Shown piece after piece: positions 12,420 to 21,123 of a stretch of 64,000 nt of DNA. The stretch's first letter is position 1; every line of letters begins with the position of its first letter. The stretch is from contig JAVTVY010039283.1 in NCBI GenBank assembly GCA_036873755.1, positions 62,001 through 126,000 of the forward strand, read 5' to 3'. This DNA is from Hanleya hanleyi (lineage: Eukaryota; Mollusca; Polyplacophora; Lepidopleurida; Hanleyidae). The notes under the pieces were generated by a model. That model was not told where the DNA came from and did no database searches. It worked only from the letters and a program-made list of their open reading frames with translations. The position numbers were made by a program, and so were the translations under genes.

Positions 12420-12448
12420 AGTCCCCGACCGCGTTGCGGCGGGGGACA
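12420..12448. other. short GC-rich hairpin
   Basis: GTCCCCG is followed by a 13-base loop and CGGGGGAC, directly after the ~140-bp repeat array. Function unknown; it may mark the end of the repeat unit or an inserted element. Confidence 0.4.
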
Positions 12449-12912
12449 AAAAGAAATCGCCTAAACAAAACTCGAAAGGAGCACAGAAAAGAGTTTTTCG
12501 TATGTAATCGTCACATATCATTTGGACGAAGAATAAACTATAGGCACTACTAATGTTCTAAAAAAAATTAATGTCCAAATTAAACAGTAAATGTATTGGG
12601 CAGTAGTGGTCGACATGACACCTCATTGATAACACACGCATTCCATCTGATACCAGAATTAACAAATGCTTGCAATTGGGAGTTATAAGGATCAGTTTCC
12701 CTATGACCGAGGCCCGTGGAAACCAATGGCACGACCGTAAGCAAAATAGCAAGTTATCAACTTACCATCTAGCATACACAAGATTGTCGAAATATTAATA
12801 TGGTCGGAAGTTTTTCAGTGAGATTGATTGGCTACACGTACGTAAGCTGAGTTCTGCTGTTGGCACGACCGTGAGACAAACTGGCATCGTGATCATCATC
12901 TTCACGACACCA

Positions 12913-12950
12913 GTCCAGGTAAATCCTAAATCCCCGCAGAGGATTTACCT
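12913..12950. other. short perfect hairpin
   Basis: CAGGTAAATCCT and AGGATTTACCTG pair across a 14-base loop. It lies just upstream of family B copy 2. Confidence 0.5.
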
Positions 12951-12983
12951 GAACATTTTTCTTTATTCGAATCAAGCTAGGTA

Positions 12984-13434
12984 AACCAAGATGGTAAATC
13001 AGGAGAATACCATCTAGACGTAACGCTATGAAAACTTCGTGCGAAATGTTCGCCGATATTCTGCGAGATCCAGTAATGAGCCAATCACAACCATTTCTGA
13101 CTTTTCTTTCTGAAAATGATTGACGTTTACTTCGCGGAGATTAACATCGCGCGCGGCACAATCTTTTGATATTTACCACCTCCTAACAAAGCCAGACTTT
13201 TCGGCGGGAGTAAACTCTTTGATCTTCACGCACACTGTCTGGAAACGATGCCATATTTGGATACTGTATCCCGATAATGTTTATATATTAGTCCACGTGC
13301 TATCGTGTGTAATTACTGTGGGCGTGATTTCAACAAGCTATACACCTGATTGGTTAACATATCTAGTTTCAGATCCGCATGGGATTTATATAGGGCTGAA
13401 TTCAGATATAATATTCCGTGATATTATATCTGAT
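12984..13434 (+). repeat. dispersed repeat family B, fuller copy
   Basis: Contains both blocks seen in the shortened copy at 90-229, separated here by about 330 bases. A 160-codon plus-strand frame (13120-13602) covers most of it, but no domain is recognisable and the shared flanks are clearly repetitive, so I do not call a gene. Confidence 0.6.
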
Positions 13435-13574
13435 GAAAATATCGAATATCCTCAGTCTCTCGTTTTAGATATACCTACGAACTTTTGGAGAGCCAAGCGG
13501 GGCATCAAAGCCTTCAAAAGGTCCCTCCAGCGAACTGATGCGCAGTCAAATAAATGGAGATATAGCTATCCTCA

Positions 13575-13835
13575 AAAAAGACGACGACATTATCACCAAT
13601 AAATGGTGATGAGTTATAGGGCTATCACCATATTCTATCAACACCATATTATGGTGACGGCCATCGTCATTTATTGGTGATGACCTAAAATCTGCAGTCA
13701 TTGCTAATCGCCATTTATTAAAGATGATCAGGCCCCATCACCAATACATGGGGATGAAATGACCTCATCACCATTTGTCCTCGTCATTAAATGGTGATGA
13801 CAGAGCCTCGTCACCGACAAATGGTGATGGGCCTG
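13575..13835. repeat. cluster of short palindromes (CACCAATAAATGGTGATG type)
   Basis: At least eight imperfect palindromic words built from ATCACCAT and ATGGTGAT, or TTATTGGTGATG, occur in about 260 bases (near 13577, 13630, 13650, 13670, 13735, 13763, 13785, 13818). Each could form a short stem. The cluster may be the interior of a MITE. Confidence 0.6.
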
Positions 13836-14492
13836 TGTAGCTTGTTTGGCTTTATCAGCATAATTATACAGGTATATGCCTACAGCAGATACCAGTACAC
13901 CATGAAGTGTAGATCTCCGTTGAATAAGTATCAGGCGATGCGCTATTGGTATAGATCTTGGCAGTATTGATTTCATCCCAATTCGTACACTGACGGATAT
14001 ACGTAATTTATTAATTTCGAAAGGCAAATGGCGGCACCAACGACAAAATAAACTAAATTTCCACATTCTTTGCTTTGTAATGGGTCTTCAAAATTGTTCA
14101 CTGATGTTAATACAAATGGGACCCGATTAAATCTATCGGGAAGACAATAGTGAGCTACCTGTGACCTGTACATACCTCAAAATCAACTAAATATGCAGAA
14201 AATTCGCGCCAGGAACCGCAACATCCAGTCTTGTCATCAATGGCGTTTTGTCCAGGCGCCACTATTGTGACGTCATCAAACAATCCGCGTAGCGATATCG
14301 AGATACTCAACAACGTCATAAACGTACTACTACTACGCCAAGACGTTATCTTCCGTGCTCAACATTACCACTTTAGCTTACCAACACATTGATTTCAGAA
14401 ATAGCGATTTATTCCAGTTGTCTTCCGGTCTCATTGGGGGAATTTAATCACACTGGTAGTTTTCATACTACTTCTATGCCATTTTTTTTAGT

Positions 14493-14560
14493 GTGAGTGA
14501 ATAGAATTTAACGTCGCTTTCAACAATATTTCAGCTATATCACGACGAACCAACTGAGCA
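14493..14560 (+). repeat. SINE core fragment (GTGAGTGA family)
   Basis: GTGAGTGAATAGAATTTAACGTCGCTTTCAACAATATTTCAGCTATATCAC matches, with drift, the segments at 42296, 43593, 46382 and 56067. I recognise this core as abundant in abalone-like gastropod genomes. Confidence 0.6.
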
Positions 14561-15248
14561 CCACCCAGCCCAGTTGTGTGCCTGCTACTTCAAAGAAGAA
14601 ATCTTTGAAGCAGCACCCTATAAAACACTTAAGGACAGCGCAGGACGCTTACATGGTGCAATAAAGACAAGTGACCATTTTTTTTAGCTCAATCTGTACT
14701 GCAACACTCTCCTGGTCTGTTCTAGTTAATATATTCCAGACGTTTTCGGCGATATTTCGAAGACAATTTATCGTACAACGCTGAAACTTCACAGTCTATA
14801 AACTCAAAAGAAAAATACTACTTTTATTTCCGTATTTCATTAAAATCTGTTGTTTTAATGTGTTGGATTACTAAGTTATTAACTTGAATATTTAAAATTT
14901 GTTTGATCGTCGATATATAACTGAAATATTGCTGAACGCAATGTTGAACCTTAATTCTCTCTCACTCTCTCCCGATCAACTGTCTCCGATTTATATCACT
15001 GAAAACGTCTGGGATATATTGTCTGGGACAGACAATTAGGCTTTACTTCATGTTTTTTGACTCAAATTACAGATCACGGGGATGGACTCTGCATTGCGGT
15101 TTGAAAGCTGCCTGACTGGTCAATAAATGTTGCCACCTCTGATAAAATAACTTCTCTGTGTGACCGATCTTCCTCGTCTTCGCAATCACGGAAGCTATAA
15201 GTTAAGTGTGCCTGAGAGAATGCAACTATTTACGACACTTGGCTTATC
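14561..15248. other. intergenic; weak inverted repeat only
   Basis: ATATTCCAGACGTTTTC near 14735 is inverted as GAAAACGTCTGGGATATAT near 15002, enclosing about 270 AT-rich bases, so a decayed MITE is possible. No gene is seen up to the Polinton-like element. Confidence 0.4.
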
Positions 15249-15254
15249 AACCGT
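15249..15254. repeat. 6-bp target site duplication, left
   Basis: AACCGT immediately precedes the left terminus AGTAGTAGTATAAAG and is repeated exactly at 25239-25244 after the right terminus. Six-base duplications are the known signature of Polinton/Maverick integration. Confidence 0.9.
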
Positions 15255-16236
15255 AGTAGTAGTATAAAGACGGCACAGACCGCATTGACCTACTTTTTTG
15301 TTCCCCCCGGGCCGTATTGTGGAGGAACTTGGAGGTCACGGGAGGGGATTCCCCAGTGGGGGTTTCCCAATGACGATCACGTGATCAAGGCATGTCTAGA
15401 CTTGTTCTGGGTTGTACAGTTCTGCCATACGGAGGATGGGTACTAGTATTTCGCGGACGTCCTAGTAATAAACATAATCTATAGGTGTTGTACCATGTTA
15501 ATAGCATCAGTCTAGCATCTGTACCACCCTAGGGTCGAGTGTTTATTGTCCCGTGTATCTCCGCAAGAAAACAACAAACAAAATGGCGGCTCCAGGATGG
15601 TGCGGGGACGCCCTTCCCCATCACGGCGTCGACCGTAGCGCCATCTGCACACATTGACGCAAGGGAGACAACTCGTGTGGTCCAAGGATATGGAAATAGC
15701 CGTGTTGGAGCTAAAGGAGCCCCTAATGGACCAGTGGGGTCGAGTGAGGTATCAAAGTGAAGCATTCGTGAAGGGGCATCTAATGGGCTGGGTGTGGGGT
15801 TGAAATATCGTCATAATGGGCTGGGTGTGGGATTGAAATATCGGCATTGTGCGCATGCGCGGTGGCCGAAGGGTATGGAAATAGCCGTTTTGGAGCTAGG
15901 GGAGCCCCTAATGGTCGAATGGGGTCGACTGAGGTATCAAAGTGAAGCCTAGGTGAAGGGGTATTTGCTGGCTGGGTGGGTGCATGTAAAATTTTTCCTG
16001 AAAAAAAAAAATACGGAACACGGACTTTATCGAAAAACCTGGGAAAATGCCTATATGGGGTATGAGGGGTATATAGGTCGCCGGGCTTACCGGGGCTTGT
16101 CTATCAATAGAGTTATCTCCCCCTAGTTCCAGGGTGGGTGTATGTAAAAATTTTCCTGAAAAAATACGGAATACGGACTTTATCCTAAATTACGGGAAAA
16201 TGCCTATATGGGGTATGGGAGGTATAGGACCATCCT

Positions 16237-16720
16237 GGGAAACGTACTTCTATACATTTGCGGTAGGGTTGTGGAGTCTCGTTTTACTCGTCTCGTCATT
16301 TAGAACATGATAGGAAGTGTCCCCGTGCGAATCGGTGAAATTTTTGAAAAAAGTCACCGAACCCCATATAGTCCTATACTGAGGGTATAGGATCAATGTT
16401 TGTCCCCCTGGGAAACGTACTTCTATACATTTGCGGTAGGGTTGTGGGGTCTCGTTTTACTCGTCTCGTCATTTAGAACATGATAGGAAGTGTCCCCGTG
16501 CGAATCGGTGAAATTTTTGAAAAAAGTCACCGAGCCCCATATAGTCCCATACTGGGGTATAGGTTCAATGTTTATCCCCCTGGGAAACGTACTTCTATAC
16601 ATTTGCGGTAGGGTTGTGGGGTGTCGTTTTACTCGTCTCGTCATTTAGAACACGATAGGAAGTGTTGCGGAGCGAATCGGTGAAATTTTTGAAAAAAGTC
16701 ACCGAGGCCTGGGTAGGCCC
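16237..16720. repeat. ~172-bp subterminal tandem repeats, 3 copies (left arm)
   Basis: Units begin GGGAAACGTACTTCTATACA and include GTTTTACTCGTCTCGTCATT and GAAATTTTTGAAAAAAGTCACC. Starts are near 16237, 16410 and 16582. The right arm holds four copies of the GACGAGACGAGTAAAACGAG segment (near 23720, 23890, 24020, 24193), so copy number differs between arms. Confidence 0.85.
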
Positions 16721-17099
16721 ATAGGCCTATACTGCATGGCTATGGGTGTATAGGCCCATACGGGGTGGACATGTTGGAGTCTAGGTGAGTCCCTAATGGT
16801 CCAATGGGGTCGATTGAGGTCTTATTTTGAAGCTCTCGTGGAGGAGCACTTGACTACACTAATGGTTCGTCCGTGTTCAATAGTCTGTGCATGCGCAGTC
16901 TGGCCGTAGTATAGAAAACAGGCATTTTGGGTGCTATGTAGGGGTGTGTTTGGGTTAGAGATGAACTAATCACGGTTCGAATGGGTCGTGTGAGGTGTCA
17001 AAGTGAAGCTTGTGTGGGGTAGAGTCAGAATGGTGTGTTTTTGAATGCATGTCGCGTTAATCTGCGCATGCGCAGTTGGTTGTAGTAAGTAAAGTGGCC

Positions 17100-17664
17100 A
17101 TTTTGGGGCAGCGAAGGAAGGTATTTGGGGTCGAGATGGGCTATTCACGGTTCGAATGCGTCCTGGAAGGTGTCATCTTGTAGTTCTCGGGGTGTACATT
17201 CCGATTTGAGGGATGTTCGCGTCATCTGTGACGTCATCGGTGACGTCATCGGTACGAGTAGTAGCGAAAGTGGCATTTTCGGGCAGTACATGAAGGTATT
17301 TGGGGTCGAGATGGGCTATTCACGGTTCGAATGCGTCCTGGAAGGTGTCATCTTGTAGTTCTCGGGGTGTACATTCCGATTTGAGGGATGTCCGCGTCAT
17401 CTGTGACGTCATCGGTGACGTCATCGGTACGAGTAGTAGCGAAAGTGGACATTTTCGGGCAGTACATGAAGGTATTTGGGATCGAGATGGGCTATTCACG
17501 GTTCGAATGCGTCCTCGAAGGTGTCATCTTGTAGTTCTCGGGGTGTACATTCCGATTTGAGGGATGTTCGCGTCATCTGTGACGTCATCGGTGACGTCAT
17601 CGGTACGAGTAGTAGCGAAAGTGGCCATTTTCGGGCAGTACATGAAGGTATTTGGGGTCGAGAT
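17100..17664. promoter_or_regulatory. subterminal ~178-bp repeats carrying paired CRE sites (left arm)
   Basis: Three near-identical repeats each contain TGACGTCATCGGTGACGTCA, two full palindromic cAMP-response elements 12 bases apart (17229-17236/17241-17248, 17404-17411/17416-17423, 17580-17587/17592-17599). TGCGCATGCGCA (NRF1-type) is at 17062-17073. TGACGTCA binding by CREB/ATF proteins is established; activity here is inference. Frames running through the repeats are not genes. Confidence 0.7.
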
Positions 17665-17679
17665 GGTGCGGTAGGAATA

Positions 17680-18200
17680 TCATTCTGCGCATGCGCAGAC
17701 GCAATGCGGAGCTCTCGTCCAATCAGAAGCGAGTATTTCAAATCCGTCACAGAGCTCTCAGCCAATCAGAAGCGAGTATTTTGACCCGGTGCATTATGGG
17801 CCATATCCAAGATGGCGACACGTATGTTCAAGATGGCGGCACATCCGGTGTCGAAAACTGGCCATTCCGTCGGGATGTGGTCACCTAGTGTCGAAAACTG
17901 GTCCTTGTATGGGTCCTGCTAGACGTTTTGACGCCATGATATAGACCGGAGAGAGAGAGAAAACAACAACAACAAGGATGACACATGAGGGAACAACAAC
18001 AACAAGTTTTTTTCATATAGTTTATTTTCCCCTCCATCATAACATACCCACGCTGGGGGAGCCGCGTTGGGTATGTTTACAATTCAAGAAAGACTCTTGT
18101 CCAATCAGAGACCGCCATTTGCATCTGTCCTATTCGTTCCTGTCCGTTAGATGTATTCTTGTCCAATCAGAAGTCGCCATTTCAGAGAGTTCCTTCTTCG
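17680..18200. promoter_or_regulatory. promoter-like motif cluster in left arm
   Basis: Contains TGCGCATGCGCA at 17685, CCAATCAG at 17719, 17762, 18101 and 18163 (CCAAT/NF-Y type), and two AAGATGGCG words at 17809 and 17829 (YY1 type) with ACATCCGG nearby. This resembles a TATA-less CpG promoter. It lies downstream of the leftward genes, so any transcript started here would run inward antisense to them or outward through the terminus. Transcription is not shown. Confidence 0.5.
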
Positions 18201-18220
18201 GTCATGTTCATTCTGAACCG

Positions 18221-18226
18221 TTTATT
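18221..18226 (-). terminator. polyadenylation signal AATAAA
   Basis: AATAAA begins right after the TAG stop of the zinc-finger gene on the minus strand. The right-arm equivalent (near 21476) reads AACAAA, consistent with decay of that copy. Confidence 0.5.
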
Positions 18227-18799
18227 CTAATCATCGTCGGCCAGGCCTGGATATTCTTCGGGCAGCATGTCCTGAAACAGTTGTTTGCGCATTCTGATCG
18301 CATTTTCCAGGGCCTCGGTGGGTGGTAAACCCATATCCTCTTCCAAGTGACGCTTGGTCTTCATGATGGACCTGTGCGTGGGGTCCCCTTTCATTTCAAG
18401 CGGTAGTAAGGTATACTGTTCATAGATCGCCATGGCTGTTTTCCTGATGCGGGGGCGCATTTGGGTGTACGTCTGTTGTAAATTATCCTCTCCGGCGTCC
18501 TCGATCGCTTCAGCGTGAGTATTGATAGCTGCTGTCACAATGCGATCCCAGAAGGTAGGTTCTGCCTCACTTTCCTGGGATGAAGGCTGATTCTCTGAGG
18601 TCAAGCTCTCCATATCAGTAGATAGACTGTCAGCCATCTTGGATTCGGTATTAGTCGATGCACTCTCATCAATCTCTGTATCAGTATATGCCTCAACGGG
18701 CTCCTCGGCGTCTTCAGTCCCATGTATATTTTTCTGGTGTCGCATCATATCGTAATGTCTGGTGAACGTGCGTTCACACTGAGAACAAGTATAAGCCAT
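18227..18799 (-). CDS. C2H2 zinc-finger protein with acidic linker and C-terminal domain
   Basis: 190 aa. One C2H2 finger sits at the extreme N-terminus (C5, C8, H21, H26). An acidic Ser/Thr/Glu-rich linker follows (about 27-80). Then comes a helical domain (about 83-181) with PRIRKTAMAIYEQY and TKRHLEEDMGLPP. The finger spacing and the C-terminal domain are both shared with the ATPase gene next door (compare LAPRLRRALRQQY and MLKTSGMNWK), so the two genes are paralogues with different middles. A TATAAAA box lies at 18852-18846, about 50 bases before the ATG, and AATAAA overlaps the end of the gene (18226-18221). DNA or virion-protein binding is possible but unproven. The right-arm copy is truncated. 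Confidence 0.75.
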   Translation of the reverse strand: MAYTCSQCERTFTRHYDMMRHQKNIHGTEDAEEPVEAYTDTEIDESASTNTESKMADSLSTDMESLTSENQPSSQESEAEPTFWDRIVTAAINTHAEAIEDAGEDNLQQTYTQMRPRIRKTAMAIYEQYTLLPLEMKGDPTHRSIMKTKRHLEEDMGLPPTEALENAIRMRKQLFQDMLPEEYPGLADDD

Positions 18800-18845
18800 G
18801 TTGGCGGTTGAACGTCGATTGTGCGTGTTTTGGGAATACGCTCGC

Positions 18846-18852
18846 TTTTATA
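18846..18852 (-). promoter_or_regulatory. TATA box of the 190-aa zinc-finger gene
   Basis: Minus-strand TATAAAAG lies 47-53 bases upstream of the ATG at 18799, leaving a short 5' leader. The right arm has lost this region by deletion. Confidence 0.6.
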
Positions 18853-18854
18853 GA

Positions 18855-19025
18855 CAGTAACGCCCATCAACGCTTAGCTCAACGCTTCAACGCCCTGGTG
18901 AATTAGCTCAGAAGCTCTGATTTCATGGAATTGACACCAATTCATCGAAATGCAGTGACGCCCGTCAACGCCCGTCGTTACGCCTTAACGCTCGTCTCAA
19001 CGCTTTAACACACTTTCTTAATGCT
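18855..19025. repeat. array of CAACGC words between the two leftward genes
   Basis: CAACGC, TAACGC or GTTACGCC words recur about every 10-14 bases (near 18861, 18868, 18879, 18887, 18965, 18971, 18981, 18988, 18998, 19011). The array lies between the stop of the ATPase-linked frame and the TATA box of the zinc-finger gene. It is partly kept in the right arm (20975-21060). It could be a protein-binding array; function unknown. Confidence 0.5.
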
Positions 19026-19637
19026 TTAACGTTGTTTAATGATGCGTTCGAACAAATGCTTCTTTTGTGCTATTGCTCTGACATACGCCGCTTTCCAGTT
19101 CATGCCCGAGGTTTTCAACATCGACGCTGTTCTTTCAATTTCCATATGGACGGAGTCCTTATCCAACAATTTCATATGGGTCAGTAAGTCGACATACTGC
19201 TGACGTAAAGCCCGTCGTAGTCTGGGTGCCAATCTGTTATGGGCTAAAATTGCAGCTTCCTCTTTCGAATACCCTTTGCGTTGAAACTTGTTTCCTGTGG
19301 CCTCCAACATCCCGCCCATCTCGGCGTCCATACTTTCTTTGAACAAATCCTTCCATAGCCTCGAGTTCACATTATGTTCTTCAACCTCGGGTTGGGCCTT
19401 CACGGTTGGGTGATATTCCAGGGCTGATGGTATGAAGCGGGCCCGCTGTATGGGGGTGGGCTTCTGCTGCTGCTCTGCCAGGAGTGCACTCGGCGGATGG
19501 TGTAGGGGTATAGGCCGTTCTGGTGATTCCTCGCCGGGTAACAGGTGGGTCGTCAGCCGACGATCTTCGGGGGTATGGGCTTTTAAATCTAGAACAGGTA
19601 GCCGTACGGACGAATTGTCGCTTCTTGAAACGCCCAC
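19026..19637 (-). CDS. C-terminal part of the packaging ATPase gene, shifted frame
   Basis: The 203-codon frame has no ATG near its start. Its first part (LDLKAHTPEDRRL) is what usually follows the ATPase core in Polinton ATPases, so it is read best as the continuation of the frame ending at 19589. The two frames overlap by 49 bases and are related by a -1 shift near 19590-19605. The shift could be mutation, programmed frameshifting or an assembly error. After a proline-rich spacer comes the helical domain (about residues 92-203, WKDLFKESMDAEMGG onward) that is paralogous to the C-domain of the zinc-finger gene. The distal 115 codons are duplicated in the right arm at 20638-20980. Confidence 0.7.
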   Translation of the reverse strand: MGVSRSDNSSVRLPVLDLKAHTPEDRRLTTHLLPGEESPERPIPLHHPPSALLAEQQQKPTPIQRARFIPSALEYHPTVKAQPEVEEHNVNSRLWKDLFKESMDAEMGGMLEATGNKFQRKGYSKEEAAILAHNRLAPRLRRALRQQYVDLLTHMKLLDKDSVHMEIERTASMLKTSGMNWKAAYVRAIAQKKHLFERIIKQR

Positions 19638-20281
19638 ATAAAATGGTCAATGTTTTGAGGATAAATTCGACTACCAAACACACGGATTTTTGCTCTATCA
19701 ATGGGATTGGAGGACAACACAAAGTATTGGCAGTTCAAGGCAATATCTCTGGACGTCTTCCCTTGAGGAAAGAGATTCTGAGTCAAATAGATGACGGACA
19801 GATTTCGATGATGGGACCCTTTGGTGAATAGGTCGGCGATTTTCGAATTGTCCTTGACCGCACTCATCAGATCATCGAGTACTACCACGTTGGTCTGCTC
19901 GGAATCGAAGTAATAGGGTTCGTCTATGTCGTGAGGAATTCCTGGAACAAAGCTCACATTCTGTAGTCGTGCAGTTTCGTAGGCGGGCTGCCATTGGCTA
20001 TAACACCAAACAACACGTGTCGGAGCTGGGGTTGCCACACCTTCCTCTAAGAACTTCATCACCCAGGACGTCTTTCCACACCCCGTAGGGCCGCTCACCG
20101 TCATCGTATAAGGGTGCTCTAATACTGTCGTGTGTGACGTAGGTGTTGATCGTTCCTCGCGCGTACTTTGAATTTGCACGTTATCGGGACTCCGTTCCTT
20201 GAGATGGCTTCGCTGTATATGTCTACGTAGATTAAATGGCGTGGAAAATGACTTCGAACACAAGTGACATGCGTAAACCAT
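19589..20281 (-). CDS. C2H2 finger + FtsK/HerA (A32)-type packaging ATPase
   Basis: 230 codons from the ATG at 20281, which has an ideal context (AGAGCCATGG). Domains in order: C2H2 finger (C5, C8, H21, H26); P-loop GPTGCGKT (64-71); VVWCYSQWQ strand; Walker B VVVLDD (132-137); and KGSHHRNLSVIYLTQNLF (154-171), whose Gln fits the sensor position of FtsK/HerA ATPases. This HHRN-SVIY-QN block is typical of the putative genome-packaging ATPase of Polintons/adintoviruses. The last residues RPYGYLF stop early by a frame change, and the next frame supplies the usual continuation. A TATATAAA box is about 60 bases upstream. It is the only single-copy gene of the element. The fusion to an N-terminal finger is unusual. 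Confidence 0.82.
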   Translation of the reverse strand: MVYACHLCSKSFSTPFNLRRHIQRSHLKERSPDNVQIQSTREERSTPTSHTTVLEHPYTMTVSGPTGCGKTSWVMKFLEEGVATPAPTRVVWCYSQWQPAYETARLQNVSFVPGIPHDIDEPYYFDSEQTNVVVLDDLMSAVKDNSKIADLFTKGSHHRNLSVIYLTQNLFPQGKTSRDIALNCQYFVLSSNPIDRAKIRVFGSRIYPQNIDHFMWAFQEATIRPYGYLF

Positions 20282-20339
20282 GGCTCTCATCTCCACGGAC
20301 ACCAGGCGTATAATGAAGCTTTCACAGATGCATGTGTGT

Positions 20340-20347
20340 GTTTATAT
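20340..20347 (-). promoter_or_regulatory. TATA box of the ATPase gene
   Basis: Minus-strand CATATAAAC lies about 60 bases before the ATG at 20281 and directly downstream of the GAGCTC-rich block. Confidence 0.5.
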
Positions 20348-20475
20348 GCAAGAGCTCCGAGCTCGCGGAGCTCGCGGAGCTCCGGAGCTCATGGAACTCG
20401 GAGCTCCGGAGCTCCGACGCCACCACCGGGCGTTGACGGGCGTTGCTACAAGAGAACTCGGAGCTCCGGAGCTCC
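20348..20475. repeat. GGAGCTC/CGGAGCTC direct and palindromic repeats
   Basis: SacI-type GAGCTC palindromes recur at least ten times in this stretch (for example CTCGGAGCTCCGGAGCTCC). Similar GGAGCTC arrays occur at 58655-58755 inside the decayed relative in the makorin intron, supporting common origin. Confidence 0.75.
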
Positions 20476-20636
20476 GGAGGTCACTTCCGCTTCCGTTCAC
20501 GTGACCGGAACAGACCTTTGACCCCGGCGCGCAAAGGTTTCCACCGCGGTGGAAACCTTTACACCGCGCGCGCGCCGGGGTCAAAGGTCAGTTCCGGTCA
20601 CGTGAACGGAAGCGGAAGTGACCTCCGGAGCTCCGG
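20466..20636. other. 171-bp GC-rich hairpin at the inversion junction
   Basis: Arms start CCGGAGCTCCGGAGGTCACT and pair with AGTGACCTCCGGAGCTCCGG at the other end. The centre is AAAGGTTTCCACCG/CGGTGGAAACCTTT (axis between 20546 and 20547). The arms have one mismatch and a 9-base bulge (ACACCGCGC) on the right. They contain TCACGTGACC (E-box type) and ACTTCCGCTTCCG (ETS type). The right inverted arm of the element begins two bases later (20638). The hairpin could be the fold-back point that generated the palindrome, or a bidirectional promoter. Confidence 0.85.
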
Positions 20637-20637
20637 G

Positions 20638-20980
20638 GAACTCGAGGCTATGGAAGGATTTGTTCAAAGAAAGTATGGACGCCGAGATGGGCGGGATGTT
20701 GGAGGCCACAGGAAACAAGTTTCAACGCAAAGGGTATTCGAAAGAGGAAGCTGCAATTTTAGCCCATAACAGATTGGCACCCAGACTACGACGGGCTTTA
20801 CGTCAGCAGTATGTCGACTTACTGACCCATATGAAATTGTTGGATAAGGACCCAGTCCATATGGAAATTGAAAGAACAGCGTCGATGTTGAAAACCTGGG
20901 GCATGAACTGGAAAGCGGCGTGTGTCAGAGCAATAGCACAAAAGAAACATTTGTTCGAACGCATCATTAAACAACGTTAA
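20638..20980 (+). pseudogene. duplicated 3' end of the ATPase gene
   Basis: Inverse copy of 19026-19368. It encodes only the helical C-domain of the ATPase-linked frame, with a few substitutions (for example WGMNWKAAC against SGMNWKAAY). It has no ATPase domain; the frame is open upstream only into the hairpin. It is a by-product of the inverse duplication, although expression of the lone domain is possible. Confidence 0.75.
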
Positions 20981-21123
20981 AGCATTAAGAAAGTGTGTTA
21001 AAGCGTTGAGACGAGCGTTAAGGCGTAACGACGGGCGTTGACGGGCGTCACTGCATTTCGATGAATTGGTGTCAATTCCATGAAATCAGAGCTTCTGAGC
21101 TAATTCACCAGGGCGTTGAATTC

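Larger units (their letters stand above)
15255..19368. repeat. left long terminal inverted repeat (4.1 kb)
   Basis: Inverse of 20638-25238 with a few percent differences by eye. From the tip inwards: terminal AGT repeats with TATAAA, two segments sharing GGGCTGGGTGTGG...GAAATATCG, three ~172-bp repeats (16235-16720), ~180-bp CRE-bearing repeats (17100-17660), a promoter-like region (17680-18200), the 190-aa zinc-finger gene and the 3' part of the ATPase gene. It ends at GAGTTC (19363-19368). Confidence 0.9.

Noticed and set aside
13120..13602. 160-codon plus-strand frame
   Set aside because: Covers dispersed repeat family B and runs into the palindrome cluster; no recognisable domain.
13728..14066. 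Possible last exon of a sugar-phosphate-type transporter (HGVLVSAVGIYLYNYADKAKQ on the minus strand)
   Set aside because: The similarity is one short hydrophobic segment, no convincing splice acceptor or upstream exon was found, and the frame runs into the palindrome cluster.
15529..15765. Overlapping frames of 78 (minus) and 73 (plus) codons near the element's left tip, mirrored at 24728-25108
   Set aside because: Both strands are open over the same GC-rich stretch, the right-arm copy differs in frame and length, and no motif is recognised.
17125..17784. Several overlapping 77-102-codon frames starting MGSRWAIHGSNAS (and mirror copies at 22585-23245)
   Set aside because: They are translations of the ~178-bp subterminal repeat, which is near-identical in DNA and appears on both arms; no domain or independent conservation.
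20264..20769. Several 74-108-codon frames in the GAGCTC block and hairpin
   Set aside because: Low-complexity Ser/Arg/Gly translations of palindromic GC-rich DNA, open on both strands; no conservation expected.
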